Notes: a model not told the origin generated them from the sequence alone. A DNA stretch of 62,207 nucleotides from Nocardioidaceae bacterium (GCA_025934895.1 JAICWH010000003.1:1-62207), one strand, 5' to 3'; positions 38,449 through 49,037 are shown, numbered from the stretch's first letter. Made by a program: numbers and translations.

Positions 38449-39300
38449 TCAGGTCGGGCGGACGGCGAGCGCGCGCTCCCCGGCGAGACGCATCGCCTCC
38501 AGCGGCGCCGGGGCCGTCCCCGTCATCAGCTCGACCTGGAGCGCGGCCTGGTGCACCAGCAGGTCGAGTCCCGAGACCAGCAGTGCGCCGGTCGAGCGCG
38601 TCGCCCGGGCCACGGGGGTCGGCCACGGGTCGTAGGCCACGTCGAACACGACGTCGACGCGCTGGGCGAGGGCAAGCACCTCGGCGCCCTGGACGTCACC
38701 GGGCACCGTGGACACCAGGATGTCGGCTGCCTCGAGGACGTCGGCGAGCGTCGACCCGAGCGGGCGTACGTCGACCGTCGGCCTCCCCGGGTGCCGCTCG
38801 GCGGAGGCGAGGGTCGCCGCCGCCCGGACGTGGTCACGCAGCACCAGGGTGACGTGCCGGCAGCCGAGGTCGGCCAGCCCGAGCAGGACGGACGCGGCCG
38901 TCGCGCCGCCGCCGACCACCACGGCCCGGTCGACCGGTCCGGCGTACCGCTCACGGACCGCGGACGCGGCGCCCGGGACGTCGGTGTTGTGGCCGGTGCG
39001 CCGGCCGCCCTCGAGGATGACGGTGTTCGCGGCACCCGCCTGCGCGGCCCGGTCGGTCATCGCGTCGAGCAGCGGGACCACCGCCCTCTTCAGCGGCATC
39101 GTCAGGGACAGCCCGCGCCAGGTGCTGTCCAGCCCGGCCAGAAACCCCGGCAACGACCGCTCCGTGACCTCCCGTGCCTCGTAGGTCCAGGCCAGCCCCA
39201 GCTCGGCGTACGCCGCATGGTGCAGGACAGGGGACAGCGAGTGCCCGATCGGCGACCCGAGGACGGCGCACCGACGGCCACCACCCGCGGTCCCGGTCAA
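38449..39300 (-). CDS. aroE: Shikimate dehydrogenase
   Basis: AroE reduces 3-dehydroshikimate with NADPH. The 283-residue protein carries AVLGSPIGHSLSPVLHHAAY (substrate Ser residues), LTMPLKRAVVPLLD with the catalytic lysine, GHNTDVPG, and the NADP loop VVVGGGATAASVLLGL. The frame has no ATG or GTG near the conserved start; the TTG at 39300 overlaps the mltG stop by 4 nt (TTGA) and places the motif normally, so a TTG start with coupling is chosen. A short gap of 63 nt separates it from the prepilin peptidase gene. Confidence 0.92.
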   Translation of the reverse strand: MTGTAGGGRRCAVLGSPIGHSLSPVLHHAAYAELGLAWTYEAREVTERSLPGFLAGLDSTWRGLSLTMPLKRAVVPLLDAMTDRAAQAGAANTVILEGGRRTGHNTDVPGAASAVRERYAGPVDRAVVVGGGATAASVLLGLADLGCRHVTLVLRDHVRAAATLASAERHPGRPTVDVRPLGSTLADVLEAADILVSTVPGDVQGAEVLALAQRVDVVFDVAYDPWPTPVARATRSTGALLVSGLDLLVHQAALQVELMTGTAPAPLEAMRLAGERALAVRPT

Positions 39301-40427
39301 CAGGCGTGCGCCCGGCAGAAGGCCTGGAACCTCGCGACGTGCTTGAGGTGGCCGGCATAGGTCGTGGCGAAGCTCATCGCGCCGTTCCTCGGGTCGGTCG
39401 TCACGAAGTAGAGCCACCTGCCCGGCGTCGGTGACAGCGCCGCCTTGATGGCCTGCTCGCCGGGCGCCGTGATCGGGGTCGGAGGGAGACCGGCGTGCCG
39501 GTAGGTGTTGTAGGGCGAGTCGACCGACCGCTGGCTGTCGGTGGTGGTCAGCTTGCCCGAGGTCTTGAAGATGTAGACGATCGTGGTGTCGAGCTGCAGC
39601 GGCTTGTGCTTCTGGAGGCGGTTGTAGACCACCCGGGCGATCTTCGGGAAGTCCCTCTCGAGCCGGCCCTCCGCCTGCACGATGCTCGCGACCGTCATCA
39701 CGTCGTGCGGGCTGTAGCCGAGCGCCTTGGCTTGTTCGGGCAGCCGAAGGTCGTCGGCTGCGGTCCGGAACCGCCGGACCATCGCGGTCAGGATCGAGGT
39801 CGGTGTGGCGGTGGGGCTGAGCTCGTAGGTCGCCGGGAACAGGTAACCCTCCACGCTGCCGTTGGCGTACGACGGCAGCCCCAGCCGGCCGGGCCGGGCG
39901 AGCACGGCGTCGTACTGCCTGGCGGAGAACTTCGTGTTCTTCACCAGCAGGGCCACGATCTGGTCGACGCGCAGGCCTTCGGGGATGGTCACCACGTCGC
40001 GCATCCGGTTCGCCGGGTCGACCAGCACGGCGAGGGCCGAGGCAGCGGACATGTGCCGCCTCAGCTGGTAGAAGCCCGGCTGGATGCCCACCGAGCGCGG
40101 GTTGTCGCGAGCCGCGTCGGTGAACGCCTCGGTCGACTTCACGACCTGCCGGGCCACCAGGCTGCGGCCGATGTCAGGCGCGTAGTCGCCGTGCCGGACC
40201 TCCACCAGCACCCGCCCCGACCCGGCGCCCTCGTAGTCCGGTGGCGGCCGGAAGAAGTCTCTCAGGGCGCCCACGCCGTAGTGGTAGGCGCCGAAGCCCG
40301 CCCCGGCCAGGACAGCCGCAGCGAGCAGCACCGCCAGGCAGCCGAAGACGTGTCGGGGTGGCTGGCGCCGCTCGGGCTCGGGCTCGGTCTCGGGCTGCAT
40401 TCCGAGGTCGCTCACCTGCTGGCTCAC
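39297..40427 (-). CDS. mltG: Endolytic murein transglycosylase MltG (YceG family)
   Basis: MltG cuts nascent peptidoglycan strands near the membrane and limits glycan length. The 376-residue protein has a cytoplasmic N-terminus, one membrane helix (FGCLAVLLAAAVLAGAGFGA, about residues 28-47), a LysM-like region, and the YceG catalytic domain with SIVQAEGRLERDFPKIARVV, whose Glu is the expected catalytic residue, and YNTYRHAGLPPTPI. Start choice is uncertain: GTG at 40427 is used, with GTG at 40448 and 40415 as options. It lies between ruvX and aroE, the common order. Confidence 0.9.
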   Translation of the reverse strand: MSQQVSDLGMQPETEPEPERRQPPRHVFGCLAVLLAAAVLAGAGFGAYHYGVGALRDFFRPPPDYEGAGSGRVLVEVRHGDYAPDIGRSLVARQVVKSTEAFTDAARDNPRSVGIQPGFYQLRRHMSAASALAVLVDPANRMRDVVTIPEGLRVDQIVALLVKNTKFSARQYDAVLARPGRLGLPSYANGSVEGYLFPATYELSPTATPTSILTAMVRRFRTAADDLRLPEQAKALGYSPHDVMTVASIVQAEGRLERDFPKIARVVYNRLQKHKPLQLDTTIVYIFKTSGKLTTTDSQRSVDSPYNTYRHAGLPPTPITAPGEQAIKAALSPTPGRWLYFVTTDPRNGAMSFATTYAGHLKHVARFQAFCRAHAC

Positions 40428-40455
40428 ATCTCTCTGGTCGTCGACCACTTGGCCG

Positions 40456-40917
40456 TCAGTCCTGCGTGCTCGTGCAGAGGAGCTCCCCCGGCGCGGCTCC
40501 CGTTCCGCGCTCCGTGTCCAGTGCATTCTGCAGGATGACCACGGCGGCTGCTTGGTCGACCACCGCGCGTCGGGCACGTCCGCGCACCCTTCCACGCAGC
40601 GCCGCGTCCGCGGAGACGGTGCTGAGCCGCTCGTCGCACAGCCGGACCGGCAGGGGTGACAGCACCTCCGCGAGGCGGACTGCGAACAGCCGGACCTTCG
40701 CCGCCGACGGCCCCTCCCGCCCGGACAGGGACCTCGGCAGCCCGACGACCACCTCGACGGCATCCTCGGCCAGAGCCAGCCCGCGCAGCCGCGCCAGGTC
40801 GCCCCGGCCGCGTGCGACTGTCTGCAGGGGCGTCGCGATCAGACCCGAGGGGTCGGAGCGGGCGACACCGATGCGCACGTCCCCGACGTCCACGCCGAGC
40901 CGCACCCCAGGTCGCAC
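40456..40917 (-). CDS. ruvX: RuvX/YqgF-family Holliday-junction-resolvase-like nuclease
   Basis: A 153-residue RNase H-fold protein with GVDVGDVRIGVARSDPSG (first acidic residue, about residue 9), VVVGLPRSLSGREG and CDERLSTVSADAALRG, ending in the conserved VDQAAAVVILQNAL. The family (YqgF) is implicated in 16S rRNA end processing and in junction resolution; which role applies here is not settled by sequence. GTG start at 40917. It lies 11 nt after alaS and 28 nt before mltG. Confidence 0.93.
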   Translation of the reverse strand: MRPGVRLGVDVGDVRIGVARSDPSGLIATPLQTVARGRGDLARLRGLALAEDAVEVVVGLPRSLSGREGPSAAKVRLFAVRLAEVLSPLPVRLCDERLSTVSADAALRGRVRGRARRAVVDQAAAVVILQNALDTERGTGAAPGELLCTSTQD

Positions 40918-40928
40918 CGGATGCCGGC

Positions 40929-43616
40929 TCAGGACCGGGTGGCCAGCCGGCCGACCTCGTGCTCGACCTCGACCAGCGCCTGGTCGGCGTGACTCAGGTC
41001 GGCTCCACCGCCCTGCGCCACATCGTCCTTGCCGCCACCGCTGCCGCCGAGCGCGGTCGCCGCGGTCTTCACCAGGGCGTTCGCGGTCAGCCCGCGCGAG
41101 CGCGCGTCGTCGTTCACCGCGACGACGACGGCCGGCTTGCCGTTGCTGGACCCGATGATCGCCACCACGCCCGGGCGCCCCTGCGGGAGCCGGCCCCGGA
41201 CGTCGAGGGCCAGCTTGCGCACGTCACCCGCGGCCGCTCCGTCCGCGCGGTGGCCGACGAAGGAGACCCCGAAGACGTCCTTGGCGCTCGCAGCGAGGCT
41301 GCCCGCCGCGGCGAGGACCTGCTGCACCCGGGCCCGGTCGATCTCCTTCTCGGCCGCGCGGAGCCGCTCGACGATCTCCTGGACCCGCTCGGGGAGCTCC
41401 TCGGGACGCGCCTTGAGCACCTCGCTGAGCTGTGCGACGAGCACGTGCTCCCGTGCCAGGAACCGGTAGGCGTCCCCGCCCACCAGGGCCTCGACCCGAC
41501 GCACACCCGAACCGATGGACGACTCACCCAGCAGCTTGATCACGCCGAGCTGCCCCGACCGGCCGGCGTGCGTGCCGCCGCAGAGCTCACGGGCCCAGTC
41601 GCCGACCGAGACGACCCGGACCCGGTCGCCGTACTTCTCGCCGAACAGCGCCATCGCCCCGGACGCCCGGGCCTCCTCCTGGCTCATCACCTCCGCGTGC
41701 ACGCCCAGGTCGGCCAGCACCAGGTCGTTGACGCGCGCCTCGACGTCGGCCATCGCCGAGGCGGGCACGGCGCCGCTTGCGGAGAAGTCGAAGCGGAACC
41801 GGCCGGGCGCGTTCTCGGAGCCGGCCTGGGTCGCCGTGTCGCCGAGCGCCTCGCGGAACGCCTTGTGCACCATGTGGGTCGCGGTGTGCGCGCGGCTGAT
41901 CGACCGGCGCCGCTCGATGTCCACCAGGGCCTGCCCCTGGCTGCCGAGCGTGACCCCGCCGGAGAGCACCCGGGCCCGGTGCACGACGAGGCCGGTGATC
42001 GGCGACTGGACGTCGAGAACCTCCACCCGCGCGCCGTTGCCGAGCTCGATGAGCCCCTGGTCCGCCAGCTGCCCGCCGCCCTCGGCGTAGAACGGGGTGC
42101 GGTCCAGGACCAGCTCGACCTGGTCGCCCTCGTGCGCCTCGGACGCCACGCCCGCCTCGGTGACGATGCCGCGCACGGTGGCCTCGGAGACCACCTCGAA
42201 GTAGCCGGTGAACTCGACCGGTCGCCCGATCGAGTCCGAGACCTGGCGGTAGGCGGTCACGTCGGTGTGCTGGCCCCTCTTCGACCTGGCGTCCGCCTTG
42301 GCCCGGTCCCGCTGCTGGTTCATCAGCCGCCGGAACCCCTCCTCGTCGACGGCGAGCCCCTGCTCGGCGGCCATCTCCAGGGTCAGGTCGATCGGGAAGC
42401 CATAGGTGTCGTGCAGCGCGAACGCCTGGTCCCCCGAGAGCCGGGGGCGACCCTCGGCCTTCGCGTCCTGGGCGGCGAGGTCGAAGATCGTCGTACCGGT
42501 GCGCAGGGTGGCGCGGAACGCGTCCTCCTCGGCGTAGGCGATCGTCGAGATGCGCTCCCAGTCGAGGCGGACCTCGGGGTAGGACAGTGCCATCTTGTCC
42601 CGGCTCACCGGCAGCAGCTCGGGCAGAATGGGGTCCTCGACACCGAGCAGCCGCATGGAGCGTACGGCGCGGCGCAGCAGCCGACGCAGCACGTAGCCCC
42701 GTGCCTCGTTGCCGGGCGTCACCCCGTCCGCGATCAGCATCAGGGCGCTGCGAACGTGGTCGGCAACCACCCGGAACCGGACGTCGTCCTCGTGAGTCTG
42801 CCCGTAGCGGCGACCCGAGATCTCCTCGGCCCTCTCGATGACGGGGAATATCTCGTCGATCTCGTACATGTTGTTCTTGCCCTGGAGCAGGTAGGCGACC
42901 CGCTCCAGGCCCATGCCGGTGTCGATGTTCTTGCTGGGCAGCGGTCCGAGGACGTCGAAGTCGGACTTGCTGCGCACCGCGCTGAGCTCCTCGGACATGA
43001 ACACGAGGTTCCAGATCTCCATGTAACGGTCGCCCGCGTCCCAGTCGCGGTCGGCGCCGAACTCCGGCCCGCGGTCGATCAGGATCTCGCTGCTCGGACC
43101 TCCCGGCCCGGGCACCCCCATGCTCCAGTAGTTCTCGGACGTGCCCAGCCGCACCACCCGGTCGTCGGGCACCCCGGTGATCTTCTTCCACAGCTCGGCC
43201 GCCTCGACGTCGTCCTCGTAGACGCTGGGGTAGAGCCTGTCCTCGGGCAGCCCGAAGCCGCCGTCGGCCTGCGGTCTGGTGACGAGGTCCCAGGCCAGCT
43301 CGATGGCACCCTCCTTGAAGTAGTCGCCGAAGGAGAAGTTGCCGCACATCTGGAAGAACGTCCCGTGCCGGCTGGTCTTGCCGACCTCGTCGATGTCCAG
43401 CGTTCGCAAGCACTTCTGCACGCTGACAGCCCGCTTGTAGGGCGGCGTCTCCTGGCCGAGGAAGTAGGGCTTGAACTGCACCATGCCCGCGTTCACGAAC
43501 AGCAGGTTCGGGTCGTCGAGCAACAACGAGGCGGACGGCACCACCTGGTGGGGGCCGTAGGTCGGCGAGCCCTCGAAGTGCGCAAGGAACCGGCGGCGGA
43601 TCTCCGCGGTGTCCAT
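40929..43616 (-). CDS. alaS: Alanyl-tRNA synthetase
   Basis: AlaRS charges tRNA-Ala and edits mischarged Ser and Gly. The 895-residue class II enzyme begins [20 protein letters not shown] and shows motif 2 around [20 protein letters not shown], the editing-site zinc motif [15 protein letters not shown] plus [13 protein letters not shown], and a C-Ala domain with [14 protein letters not shown]. Length is normal. Its ATG shares one base with the stop of the small membrane-protein gene upstream (TGATG). Confidence 0.97.
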   Translation of the reverse strand: MDTAEIRRRFLAHFEGSPTYGPHQVVPSASLLLDDPNLLFVNAGMVQFKPYFLGQETPPYKRAVSVQKCLRTLDIDEVGKTSRHGTFFQMCGNFSFGDYFKEGAIELAWDLVTRPQADGGFGLPEDRLYPSVYEDDVEAAELWKKITGVPDDRVVRLGTSENYWSMGVPGPGGPSSEILIDRGPEFGADRDWDAGDRYMEIWNLVFMSEELSAVRSKSDFDVLGPLPSKNIDTGMGLERVAYLLQGKNNMYEIDEIFPVIERAEEISGRRYGQTHEDDVRFRVVADHVRSALMLIADGVTPGNEARGYVLRRLLRRAVRSMRLLGVEDPILPELLPVSRDKMALSYPEVRLDWERISTIAYAEEDAFRATLRTGTTIFDLAAQDAKAEGRPRLSGDQAFALHDTYGFPIDLTLEMAAEQGLAVDEEGFRRLMNQQRDRAKADARSKRGQHTDVTAYRQVSDSIGRPVEFTGYFEVVSEATVRGIVTEAGVASEAHEGDQVELVLDRTPFYAEGGGQLADQGLIELGNGARVEVLDVQSPITGLVVHRARVLSGGVTLGSQGQALVDIERRRSISRAHTATHMVHKAFREALGDTATQAGSENAPGRFRFDFSASGAVPASAMADVEARVNDLVLADLGVHAEVMSQEEARASGAMALFGEKYGDRVRVVSVGDWARELCGGTHAGRSGQLGVIKLLGESSIGSGVRRVEALVGGDAYRFLAREHVLVAQLSEVLKARPEELPERVQEIVERLRAAEKEIDRARVQQVLAAAGSLAASAKDVFGVSFVGHRADGAAAGDVRKLALDVRGRLPQGRPGVVAIIGSSNGKPAVVVAVNDDARSRGLTANALVKTAATALGGSGGGKDDVAQGGGADLSHADQALVEVEHEVGRLATRS

Positions 43617-43939
43617 CAGTCGTTGCCCTCTCTCGTGATCTCTGTCGAGCCGTCAGGTGCCGAGTCGTCAGAGGTGCGGCCGGTCGGAGCCGACGCACGC
43701 CCTGACAACTCGGGACGGTGCGGTCCAGCAAGCGTGATGCCGAGACGTTCACGCAAGTCGCTCTCCTTCTCGGCCATCCCGGTCGCGACCTCGTCGCGGA
43801 ACAGTCGCACGCCCAGCGACAGCCCGGCGAGCCGGTCCGCGAGCCCTTCGGGGGTGAGCACCTCGGCCGCTCTGCGGGCCCGGACCACGGCGTAGACACC
43901 TGCCCCGGCGCCGGCCGCGAACCACACCAACCGCTTCAT
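43616..43939 (-). CDS. Small membrane-anchored protein (DUF6167-like)
   Basis: A 107-residue protein with an N-terminal hydrophobic segment [18 protein letters not shown], a central conserved-looking stretch [20 protein letters not shown] followed by [20 protein letters not shown], and a polar disordered tail. Proteins of this size and pattern upstream of actinobacterial alaS are annotated DUF6167; the function is unknown. Starts and stops overlap both neighbours (4 nt upstream, 1 nt with alaS), so it is co-translated with alaS. Confidence 0.75.
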   Translation of the reverse strand: MKRLVWFAAGAGAGVYAVVRARRAAEVLTPEGLADRLAGLSLGVRLFRDEVATGMAEKESDLRERLGITLAGPHRPELSGRASAPTGRTSDDSAPDGSTEITREGND

Positions 43940-44466
43940 GCCGCGTCTTCGGCCCGCGAGGCCGGCGAAACGGGGTAGCCGGCTCGCTGCTGGCGTCTGG
44001 CCTCCTTCGCCTCGCGGCGACGCTCCTGTCGCGCCCGCTTGACCTCGCGGCCCATCTCGAAGCGCATCCGGTTGCGGTTCTCCGGCGAGAGCGCCCGTCG
44101 TACGCCGTAGGCGAGCGACGCCAGCCGCAGCGCGGACTCGGCGAGCGCCACGGAGGCGAAGTCGCGGCGGGACGGCTGGTCGCCGTCGACGACCTGCCCA
44201 AGGGGCGGTCCGGCAGCGCGGCGGGGGACCTCGGGCAGGGACGTGATGACGAAGTCCGGTTCGGCGCGGTCCGTGCCGGCCAGAGGCCCGTGGCCGGTCG
44301 CGCTCGCCAGCTCGTCGACGCGGTCCCGCAGGGCGGCCAGGTCGGTCCGGGTGGCGCGGAGCTCACGCTCGACCCGCCGCCTGGCGGGGACCGTCAGAGC
44401 CACCCCCATCAGCACTCCGAGGACCAGCGCGGCAGCCGTCGACGTAGCGAGAAGGGCCGGATCCAT
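43936..44466 (-). CDS. Hypothetical protein with one membrane helix and a coiled coil
   Basis: A 176-residue protein: one N-terminal helix (LLATSTAAALVLGVLMGVAL), a short coiled-coil region RRRVERELRATRTDLAALRD, a Pro-rich middle and a strongly basic C-terminal helix (GREVKRARQERRREAKEARR). I do not recognise a family. It heads the small unit with the DUF6167-like gene and alaS, and has its own promoter-like TAGGGT 8 nt before the ATG, suggesting a leaderless start. The basic tail could bind nucleic acid or ribosomes, which is speculation. Confidence 0.65.
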   Translation of the reverse strand: MDPALLATSTAAALVLGVLMGVALTVPARRRVERELRATRTDLAALRDRVDELASATGHGPLAGTDRAEPDFVITSLPEVPRRAAGPPLGQVVDGDQPSRRDFASVALAESALRLASLAYGVRRALSPENRNRMRFEMGREVKRARQERRREAKEARRQQRAGYPVSPASRAEDAA

Positions 44467-44474
44467 AGGAGATG

Positions 44475-44480
44475 ACCCTA
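44475..44480 (-). promoter_or_regulatory. Leaderless-type -10 box before the alaS unit
   Basis: TAGGGT on the minus strand is followed by 8 nt and then the ATG at 44466. No Shine-Dalgarno precedes that ATG. No clear -35 hexamer is seen. Confidence 0.4.
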
Positions 44481-44523
44481 CCCTCCGGCCCGGGGTGGGA
44501 CGGCCCTGCCGTCGCGGCCCGGA

Positions 44524-45918
44524 CTACCCGCGCCGGCCCCGAATCTTGTCCCGGATCCGCTCCCACCTGTCCTTGATCGCTGCCTCGGCGCCCAGGGACG
44601 TCGGCTGATAGTACCTGGCGTCCGCGACCTGGTCGGGGGCGTACTGCTGCTCGGCTATCCCGAATGGCTCGTCGTGCGCGTAGCGGTAGCCCGTGCCGTG
44701 GCCGAGCTTCTTCGAGCCGCCGTAGTGGGCGTCCCGGAGGTGGATGGGCACGGCACCGATCTTCCCGGAGCGTACGTCGGAGGAGGCGGCGTCGATGGCC
44801 AGGATGACGGCGTTCGACTTGGGTGCGAGTGCGAGTGCGATCGTCGCCTGGGCCAGGGTGAGCCGGCCCTCCGGCATCCCGATCAGCTGCACCGCCTGGG
44901 CCGCAGCCACCGCCGTGGTCAGCGCCGTCGGGTCGGCCAGCCCGATGTCCTCGCTGGCCAGGATCACCAGTCGCCGGGCGATGAACCGAGGGTCCTCTCC
45001 CGCCTCCACCATCCGGGCGAGGTAGTGGAGCGAAGCGTCGACGTCCGAGCCGCGCACCGACTTGATGAAGGCGCTGATCACGTCGTAGTGCTGGTCGCCC
45101 TGACGGTCATAGCGGACGGCGGCCCGGTCCACCGCCGCCTCGGTGGTGGCCAGGTCGACGACGTCGAGGTCCCGGGCCCGGGCCGCACCGGCGGCGGCCT
45201 CCAGGTAGGTCAGCGCCCGGCGTGCGTCGCCGCCGGCGAGCCGGACCAGGTGGTCGAGCGCCTGGTCCTCGAGCGTGACGGCGCCGGCCAGGCCACGTTC
45301 GTCGGTCAGGCCGCAGGCGACGACACGCCGGATGTCCTCGTCGGTCAGCGGCTCGAGGGTGAGCAGCAGCGAGCGCGAGAGCAGCGGCGAGATCACCGAG
45401 AAGAACGGGTTCTCGGTGGTCGCGGCGACCAGCGTCACCCACCTGTTCTCGACCCCCGGGAGGAGGGCGTCCTGCTGCGCCTTGGTGAACCGGTGCACCT
45501 CGTCGACGAACAGCACGGTCTCGGGTCCGCCGCGGGCCAGCTGGTTGCGGGCGCTGTCGATGGCGGCGCGCACCTCCTTGACACCGGCGGCGACGGCGGA
45601 CACCTCGACGAAGCGGCGGTTGGTCTGCAGGCTCACGATCGAGGCGATCGTGGTCTTCCCGGTGCCCGGCGGTCCCCACAGCAGCAGGGACATCGGCTGA
45701 TCGCCCTCGACGAGCCGGCGCAGCGGCGACCCGGCGGACAGCAGGTGCTCCTGGCCGACCAGCTCGTCGAGGGTCCGCGGACGCATCCGCACGGCGAGAG
45801 GGGCGGACGCGTGCGGGTTCCCGGCCAGCGCCCCACCCGAGCGCGCGTCGGCCGCTGCTCCGGGCCTGTGGCCGGGCGTAGCTGGACCGATGTCGAAGAG
45901 CCCGTCCACCCTCAGCAC
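44524..45918 (-). CDS. rarA: Replication-associated recombination protein A (RarA/MgsA AAA ATPase)
   Basis: RarA acts at stalled replication forks. The 464-residue AAA+ protein has [16 protein letters not shown], Walker [10 protein letters not shown], Walker [11 protein letters not shown], the sensor [10 protein letters not shown] and the C-terminal tetramer domain beginning [19 protein letters not shown]. It is of normal length. GTG at 45918 or 45909 starts the protein (the latter gives VDGLFDIGP, closer to typical starts). It is 57 nt before the next gene downstream and 27 nt after the peptide-transporter permease, so cotranscription with the transporter is possible but odd. Confidence 0.93.
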   Translation of the reverse strand: MLRVDGLFDIGPATPGHRPGAAADARSGGALAGNPHASAPLAVRMRPRTLDELVGQEHLLSAGSPLRRLVEGDQPMSLLLWGPPGTGKTTIASIVSLQTNRRFVEVSAVAAGVKEVRAAIDSARNQLARGGPETVLFVDEVHRFTKAQQDALLPGVENRWVTLVAATTENPFFSVISPLLSRSLLLTLEPLTDEDIRRVVACGLTDERGLAGAVTLEDQALDHLVRLAGGDARRALTYLEAAAGAARARDLDVVDLATTEAAVDRAAVRYDRQGDQHYDVISAFIKSVRGSDVDASLHYLARMVEAGEDPRFIARRLVILASEDIGLADPTALTTAVAAAQAVQLIGMPEGRLTLAQATIALALAPKSNAVILAIDAASSDVRSGKIGAVPIHLRDAHYGGSKKLGHGTGYRYAHDEPFGIAEQQYAPDQVADARYYQPTSLGAEAAIKDRWERIRDKIRGRRG

Positions 45919-45945
45919 TCTAGGACCCTCCGCCAGAGCGGCAGG

Positions 45946-46905
45946 TCAGTGCAGGCGCACCCGCGGGTCGAGGAAGGCGTAGCCGACGTCCACCAGGATG
46001 TTGGCCACCACCACCGCCGCGGAGGCGAGCATCACAGTCCCGACGATCACCGGGAGGTCCTGCCGGGTGAGGGCGTCGATGTTCGTCTTGCCGATCCCGG
46101 GAAGGCTGAACACGGTCTCGGTGACCACCACCCCGCCGATGAGCTGGCCCAGGTCGATGCCGAACTGGGTGACCACCGGCGTCAGGGCGCTGCGCAGACC
46201 GTGCCGGAGGACCACCCGGCTCTCGGAGATGCCCTTGGACCGGGCGGTGCGGATGTAGTCCTCGCCGAGGACGGCGAGCATCGACCCACGCGTGAGCCGG
46301 GTGTACGTCGCAGCCAGGACCAGGGCGAGGGTGATCCAGGGCAGGATCATGTGCTGCAGCCAGGGTCCCACGCCCGCGGACAGCGGCGCGTAGCTCCCCG
46401 GCGGGAACCAGTCGAACCCGCTGAGCGTGAGCCGGTAGTAGAGGAAGTAGAGCAGCACCAGACCGAGGACGAAGGAGGGGAAGGAGTAGAAGAAGATCGC
46501 GAAGGTGGTGAGTCCGCGGTCCACGAGGCTGCGAGGGTACACCGCGGACAGAACGCCGTTGGTGACCCCGAGCAGGAGCCAGATCACGGCCGCACCCAGG
46601 ACCAGCGAGAGGGTCACGGGAAGCGCGGTGGCGATGATGTGGGTGACGGGCAGCTGGTAGTAGTAGTCGTAGCCGAGGTTGCCGTGCAGCGCGTGCCACA
46701 CGAAATCGACGTACTGCTTCCACAGCGGCTGGTCGAGGCCGAGTCGCTTGCTGATCGCCGCGACCACCTGGGGCGTCGCCTGACGCCCGGCCAGGGTTTG
46801 GGCCACGTTGTTGGGCGCCACATAGAACAGAGTGAACGTCAGCACGGTGATGACCCAGAGGACGAAGACCCCCAGCAAGGTCCTGCGGACGAGGAAGCGC
46901 AACAT
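45946..46905 (-). CDS. Oligopeptide ABC transporter permease, OppB/DppB type
   Basis: A 319-residue inner-membrane permease with six predicted helices. The N-terminal signature LRFLVRRTLLGVFVLWVITV is typical of OppB/DppB, and the cytoplasmic coupling loop EDYIRTARSKGISESRVVLR (EAA motif) contacts the ATPases. It forms the channel with the OppC-type subunit, for uptake of peptides delivered by the binding protein at 50171. It is 12 nt downstream of that permease gene and is the last gene of the transporter set. Confidence 0.93.
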   Translation of the reverse strand: MLRFLVRRTLLGVFVLWVITVLTFTLFYVAPNNVAQTLAGRQATPQVVAAISKRLGLDQPLWKQYVDFVWHALHGNLGYDYYYQLPVTHIIATALPVTLSLVLGAAVIWLLLGVTNGVLSAVYPRSLVDRGLTTFAIFFYSFPSFVLGLVLLYFLYYRLTLSGFDWFPPGSYAPLSAGVGPWLQHMILPWITLALVLAATYTRLTRGSMLAVLGEDYIRTARSKGISESRVVLRHGLRSALTPVVTQFGIDLGQLIGGVVVTETVFSLPGIGKTNIDALTRQDLPVIVGTVMLASAAVVVANILVDVGYAFLDPRVRLH

Positions 46906-46917
46906 GTGGGGCCTCTC

Positions 46918-47898
46918 CTACTCGCTGATCAGCCGGTCGGCGCGGGGGTCGAACGCGTCGGCCACCCCGTCACCGAACAGGTTGAAGGCGAGTGTGGTCA
47001 AGATGAGCGCCGCGCTGGGGAACCCGATGTACCAGGGGGCGACGGTGTAGGTGTTGCGGGCGCCGCTGATCATCCCGCCCCAGTCGGCGGTGGGTGGCGG
47101 CAGCCCGAGCCCCAGGAAGGACAGCGTCGCCTGCGTGACGATCACCACCGGGATCAGCAACGTCGTGTAGACGATCACCTGGGTCAGGACGTTCGGAAGG
47201 ATGTCCACGAACATGATCCGCCAGTCCGAGGACCCGAGGGATCGTGCAGCCTCGACGAACTCGCGTTCTCGCAGCGAGAGCACCTGGCCGCGCACGATGC
47301 GCGCCACGGAGGCCCAGCTGAAGCATCCGATCACCAGGACCGTGATGGTCAGGCTCGCGCCGAAGATCGAGACGAGCGCCAGGACGGCCAACAGGAAGGG
47401 CACGGAGAGCACCACGTCGACCAGCCGGGAGAGGACCGTGTCGATGAAGCCTCCGAAGAAGCCCGCCGCCAGTCCGAGGACCACGCCGATCGCGACCGTC
47501 AACGCCGTCGCGAGCACCCCGACCAGCAGCGAGATCCGGGCGCCGTACGCCGTTCGCACCAGCACGTCGCGGCCCAGGTCGTCGGTCCCCCACCAGAACT
47601 CACCGCTCGGACCCTTGGGAAGCCCTGCCTCGGTCAGCGCCTGGGCGCCGTGGTACTGCTCGTTCGGAGGGTGACCGGTGATCGAGGCGAAGACGGGTGC
47701 GAAGATCGCGATCAGGATGATCAGGATGATGAAGCCCAGGGAGATCATCGCGGCCCGGTCCTTGCGGAGCCGCTGGATCGCCAGCGTCCAGGGGCTGCGC
47801 CCTTCGATCGCCGCTCGGGCCGCCGGCTGGCTGCCGCCAGCGCCCTCCTCGGTCGGGCCCAGGGGTCCTGCGTCTGCTCCCCGCTCATCGACGCTCAT
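46918..47898 (-). CDS. Oligopeptide ABC transporter permease, OppC/DppC type
   Basis: A 326-residue permease with an extended cytoplasmic N-terminus (about 45 residues), the first helix LGFIILIILIAIFAPVFASI, the periplasmic HWWGTDDLGRDV-type motif seen as FWWGTDDLGRDVLVR, and the EAA loop REREFVEAARSLGSSDWRIM. These mark OppC/DppC. Its ATG shares one base with the stop of the ATPase gene upstream (TGATG). Partner of the OppB-type subunit. Confidence 0.93.
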   Translation of the reverse strand: MSVDERGADAGPLGPTEEGAGGSQPAARAAIEGRSPWTLAIQRLRKDRAAMISLGFIILIILIAIFAPVFASITGHPPNEQYHGAQALTEAGLPKGPSGEFWWGTDDLGRDVLVRTAYGARISLLVGVLATALTVAIGVVLGLAAGFFGGFIDTVLSRLVDVVLSVPFLLAVLALVSIFGASLTITVLVIGCFSWASVARIVRGQVLSLREREFVEAARSLGSSDWRIMFVDILPNVLTQVIVYTTLLIPVVIVTQATLSFLGLGLPPPTADWGGMISGARNTYTVAPWYIGFPSAALILTTLAFNLFGDGVADAFDPRADRLISE

Positions 47899-49037
47899 CA
47901 GGCACCTCCGGCCGTAGCAGTGTCATCGGCAGTGACCTGTGAGTCGGCGACGGTGGCCGTGACGACGGCGAGGCTGTCCTCGACCGTCATCGGGTAGAAG
48001 CAGGCCGTCCGATGGTCGGGCGGGTCGCCGAGCACCGGCTCCAGCGGTGGCACGTGCTCGGCACAGTTCTGCTGGGCCTTGGGGCAGCGGGTGTGGAACC
48101 GGCAGCCGGAGGGCGGGTGGACGGGGGTCGGCATGTCGCCGACCAGGACGATCTGCTCGCGGCGGTCTGCCATGTCCGGGTCAGGAAGCGGCAGAGCGGA
48201 GAGCAGCGCGCGCGTGTAGGGGTGTCGGCTCTTCTCGAACAGCTCCTCGACGGGTGCCGTCTCGACGATCTTGCCGAGGTACATCACCGAGATCCGGTCA
48301 CTGATGTGCCGCACCACCGACAGGTCGTGGGTGATGAACACGTAGGTCAGGCCCAGGTCGCGCTGCAGGTCCTCGAGGAGGTTGATCAGCTGCGCCTGGA
48401 TCGACACGTCGAGTGCCGACACCGGCTCGTCGCAGACCAGCAGCTTGGGCTTGAGGGCCAGAGCGCGGGCGACGCCGATCCGTTGGCGCTGGCCGCCGGA
48501 GAAGTCGGCGGGGAACCGGTTGTAGTGCTCCGGGTTGAGGCCGACGAGCGCCATCAGGTCCTGGACGCTCTTCTTGCGCTCGCGCGCGGAGCCGATCCCG
48601 TGGATGGTGAACGGGTCACCGATGATCGACCCGACCCGACGGCGAGGGTTGAGCGAGCCGTAGGGGTCCTGGAAGATCATCTGGACCTCTCGCCGCAAGG
48701 GCCTCATCTGGGCTCGCGACAGGTGGGTGATGTCCTTGCCGTCCAGCTCGATCGTGCCCTCGGTGACGTCGTAGAGGCGTGCGATGCACCGAGCCAGCGA
48801 CGACTTGCCGCAACCGGTCTCGCCGACGAGCCCGAGTGTCTCACCGCGCCGGATGTCGAGGTCCACGCCGTCGACCGCGTGCACGAACTCCGCATCTCCC
48901 CGGAAGAACGAGGAGGACTGCACCGGGAAGTACTTGCGGACCCCACGAAGCCTCAGCAGAGGCTCCTCACCCGCCCGGTCGTCGGCGCCCTCGTCGGCGC
49001 GACCATCGGGCCGCCCCAGGTCCATCGAGTGGCTCAT
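47898..49037 (-). CDS. Oligopeptide ABC transporter ATPase, OppF/DppF type
   Basis: A 379-residue ATPase with Walker A GETGCGKSSLARCIA, the Q-loop MIFQDPYGSLNPRRRV, signature SGGQRQRIGVARALA, Walker B LLVCDEPVSALDV and H-loop THDLSVV. The C-terminal peptide-transporter extension has the cysteines of GCRFHTRCPKAQQNC that bind an iron-sulfur cluster in related ATPases. ATG at 49037 overlaps the preceding ATPase stop by 4 nt; the frame is open upstream without similarity. Confidence 0.93.
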   Translation of the reverse strand: MSHSMDLGRPDGRADEGADDRAGEEPLLRLRGVRKYFPVQSSSFFRGDAEFVHAVDGVDLDIRRGETLGLVGETGCGKSSLARCIARLYDVTEGTIELDGKDITHLSRAQMRPLRREVQMIFQDPYGSLNPRRRVGSIIGDPFTIHGIGSARERKKSVQDLMALVGLNPEHYNRFPADFSGGQRQRIGVARALALKPKLLVCDEPVSALDVSIQAQLINLLEDLQRDLGLTYVFITHDLSVVRHISDRISVMYLGKIVETAPVEELFEKSRHPYTRALLSALPLPDPDMADRREQIVLVGDMPTPVHPPSGCRFHTRCPKAQQNCAEHVPPLEPVLGDPPDHRTACFYPMTVEDSLAVVTATVADSQVTADDTATAGGA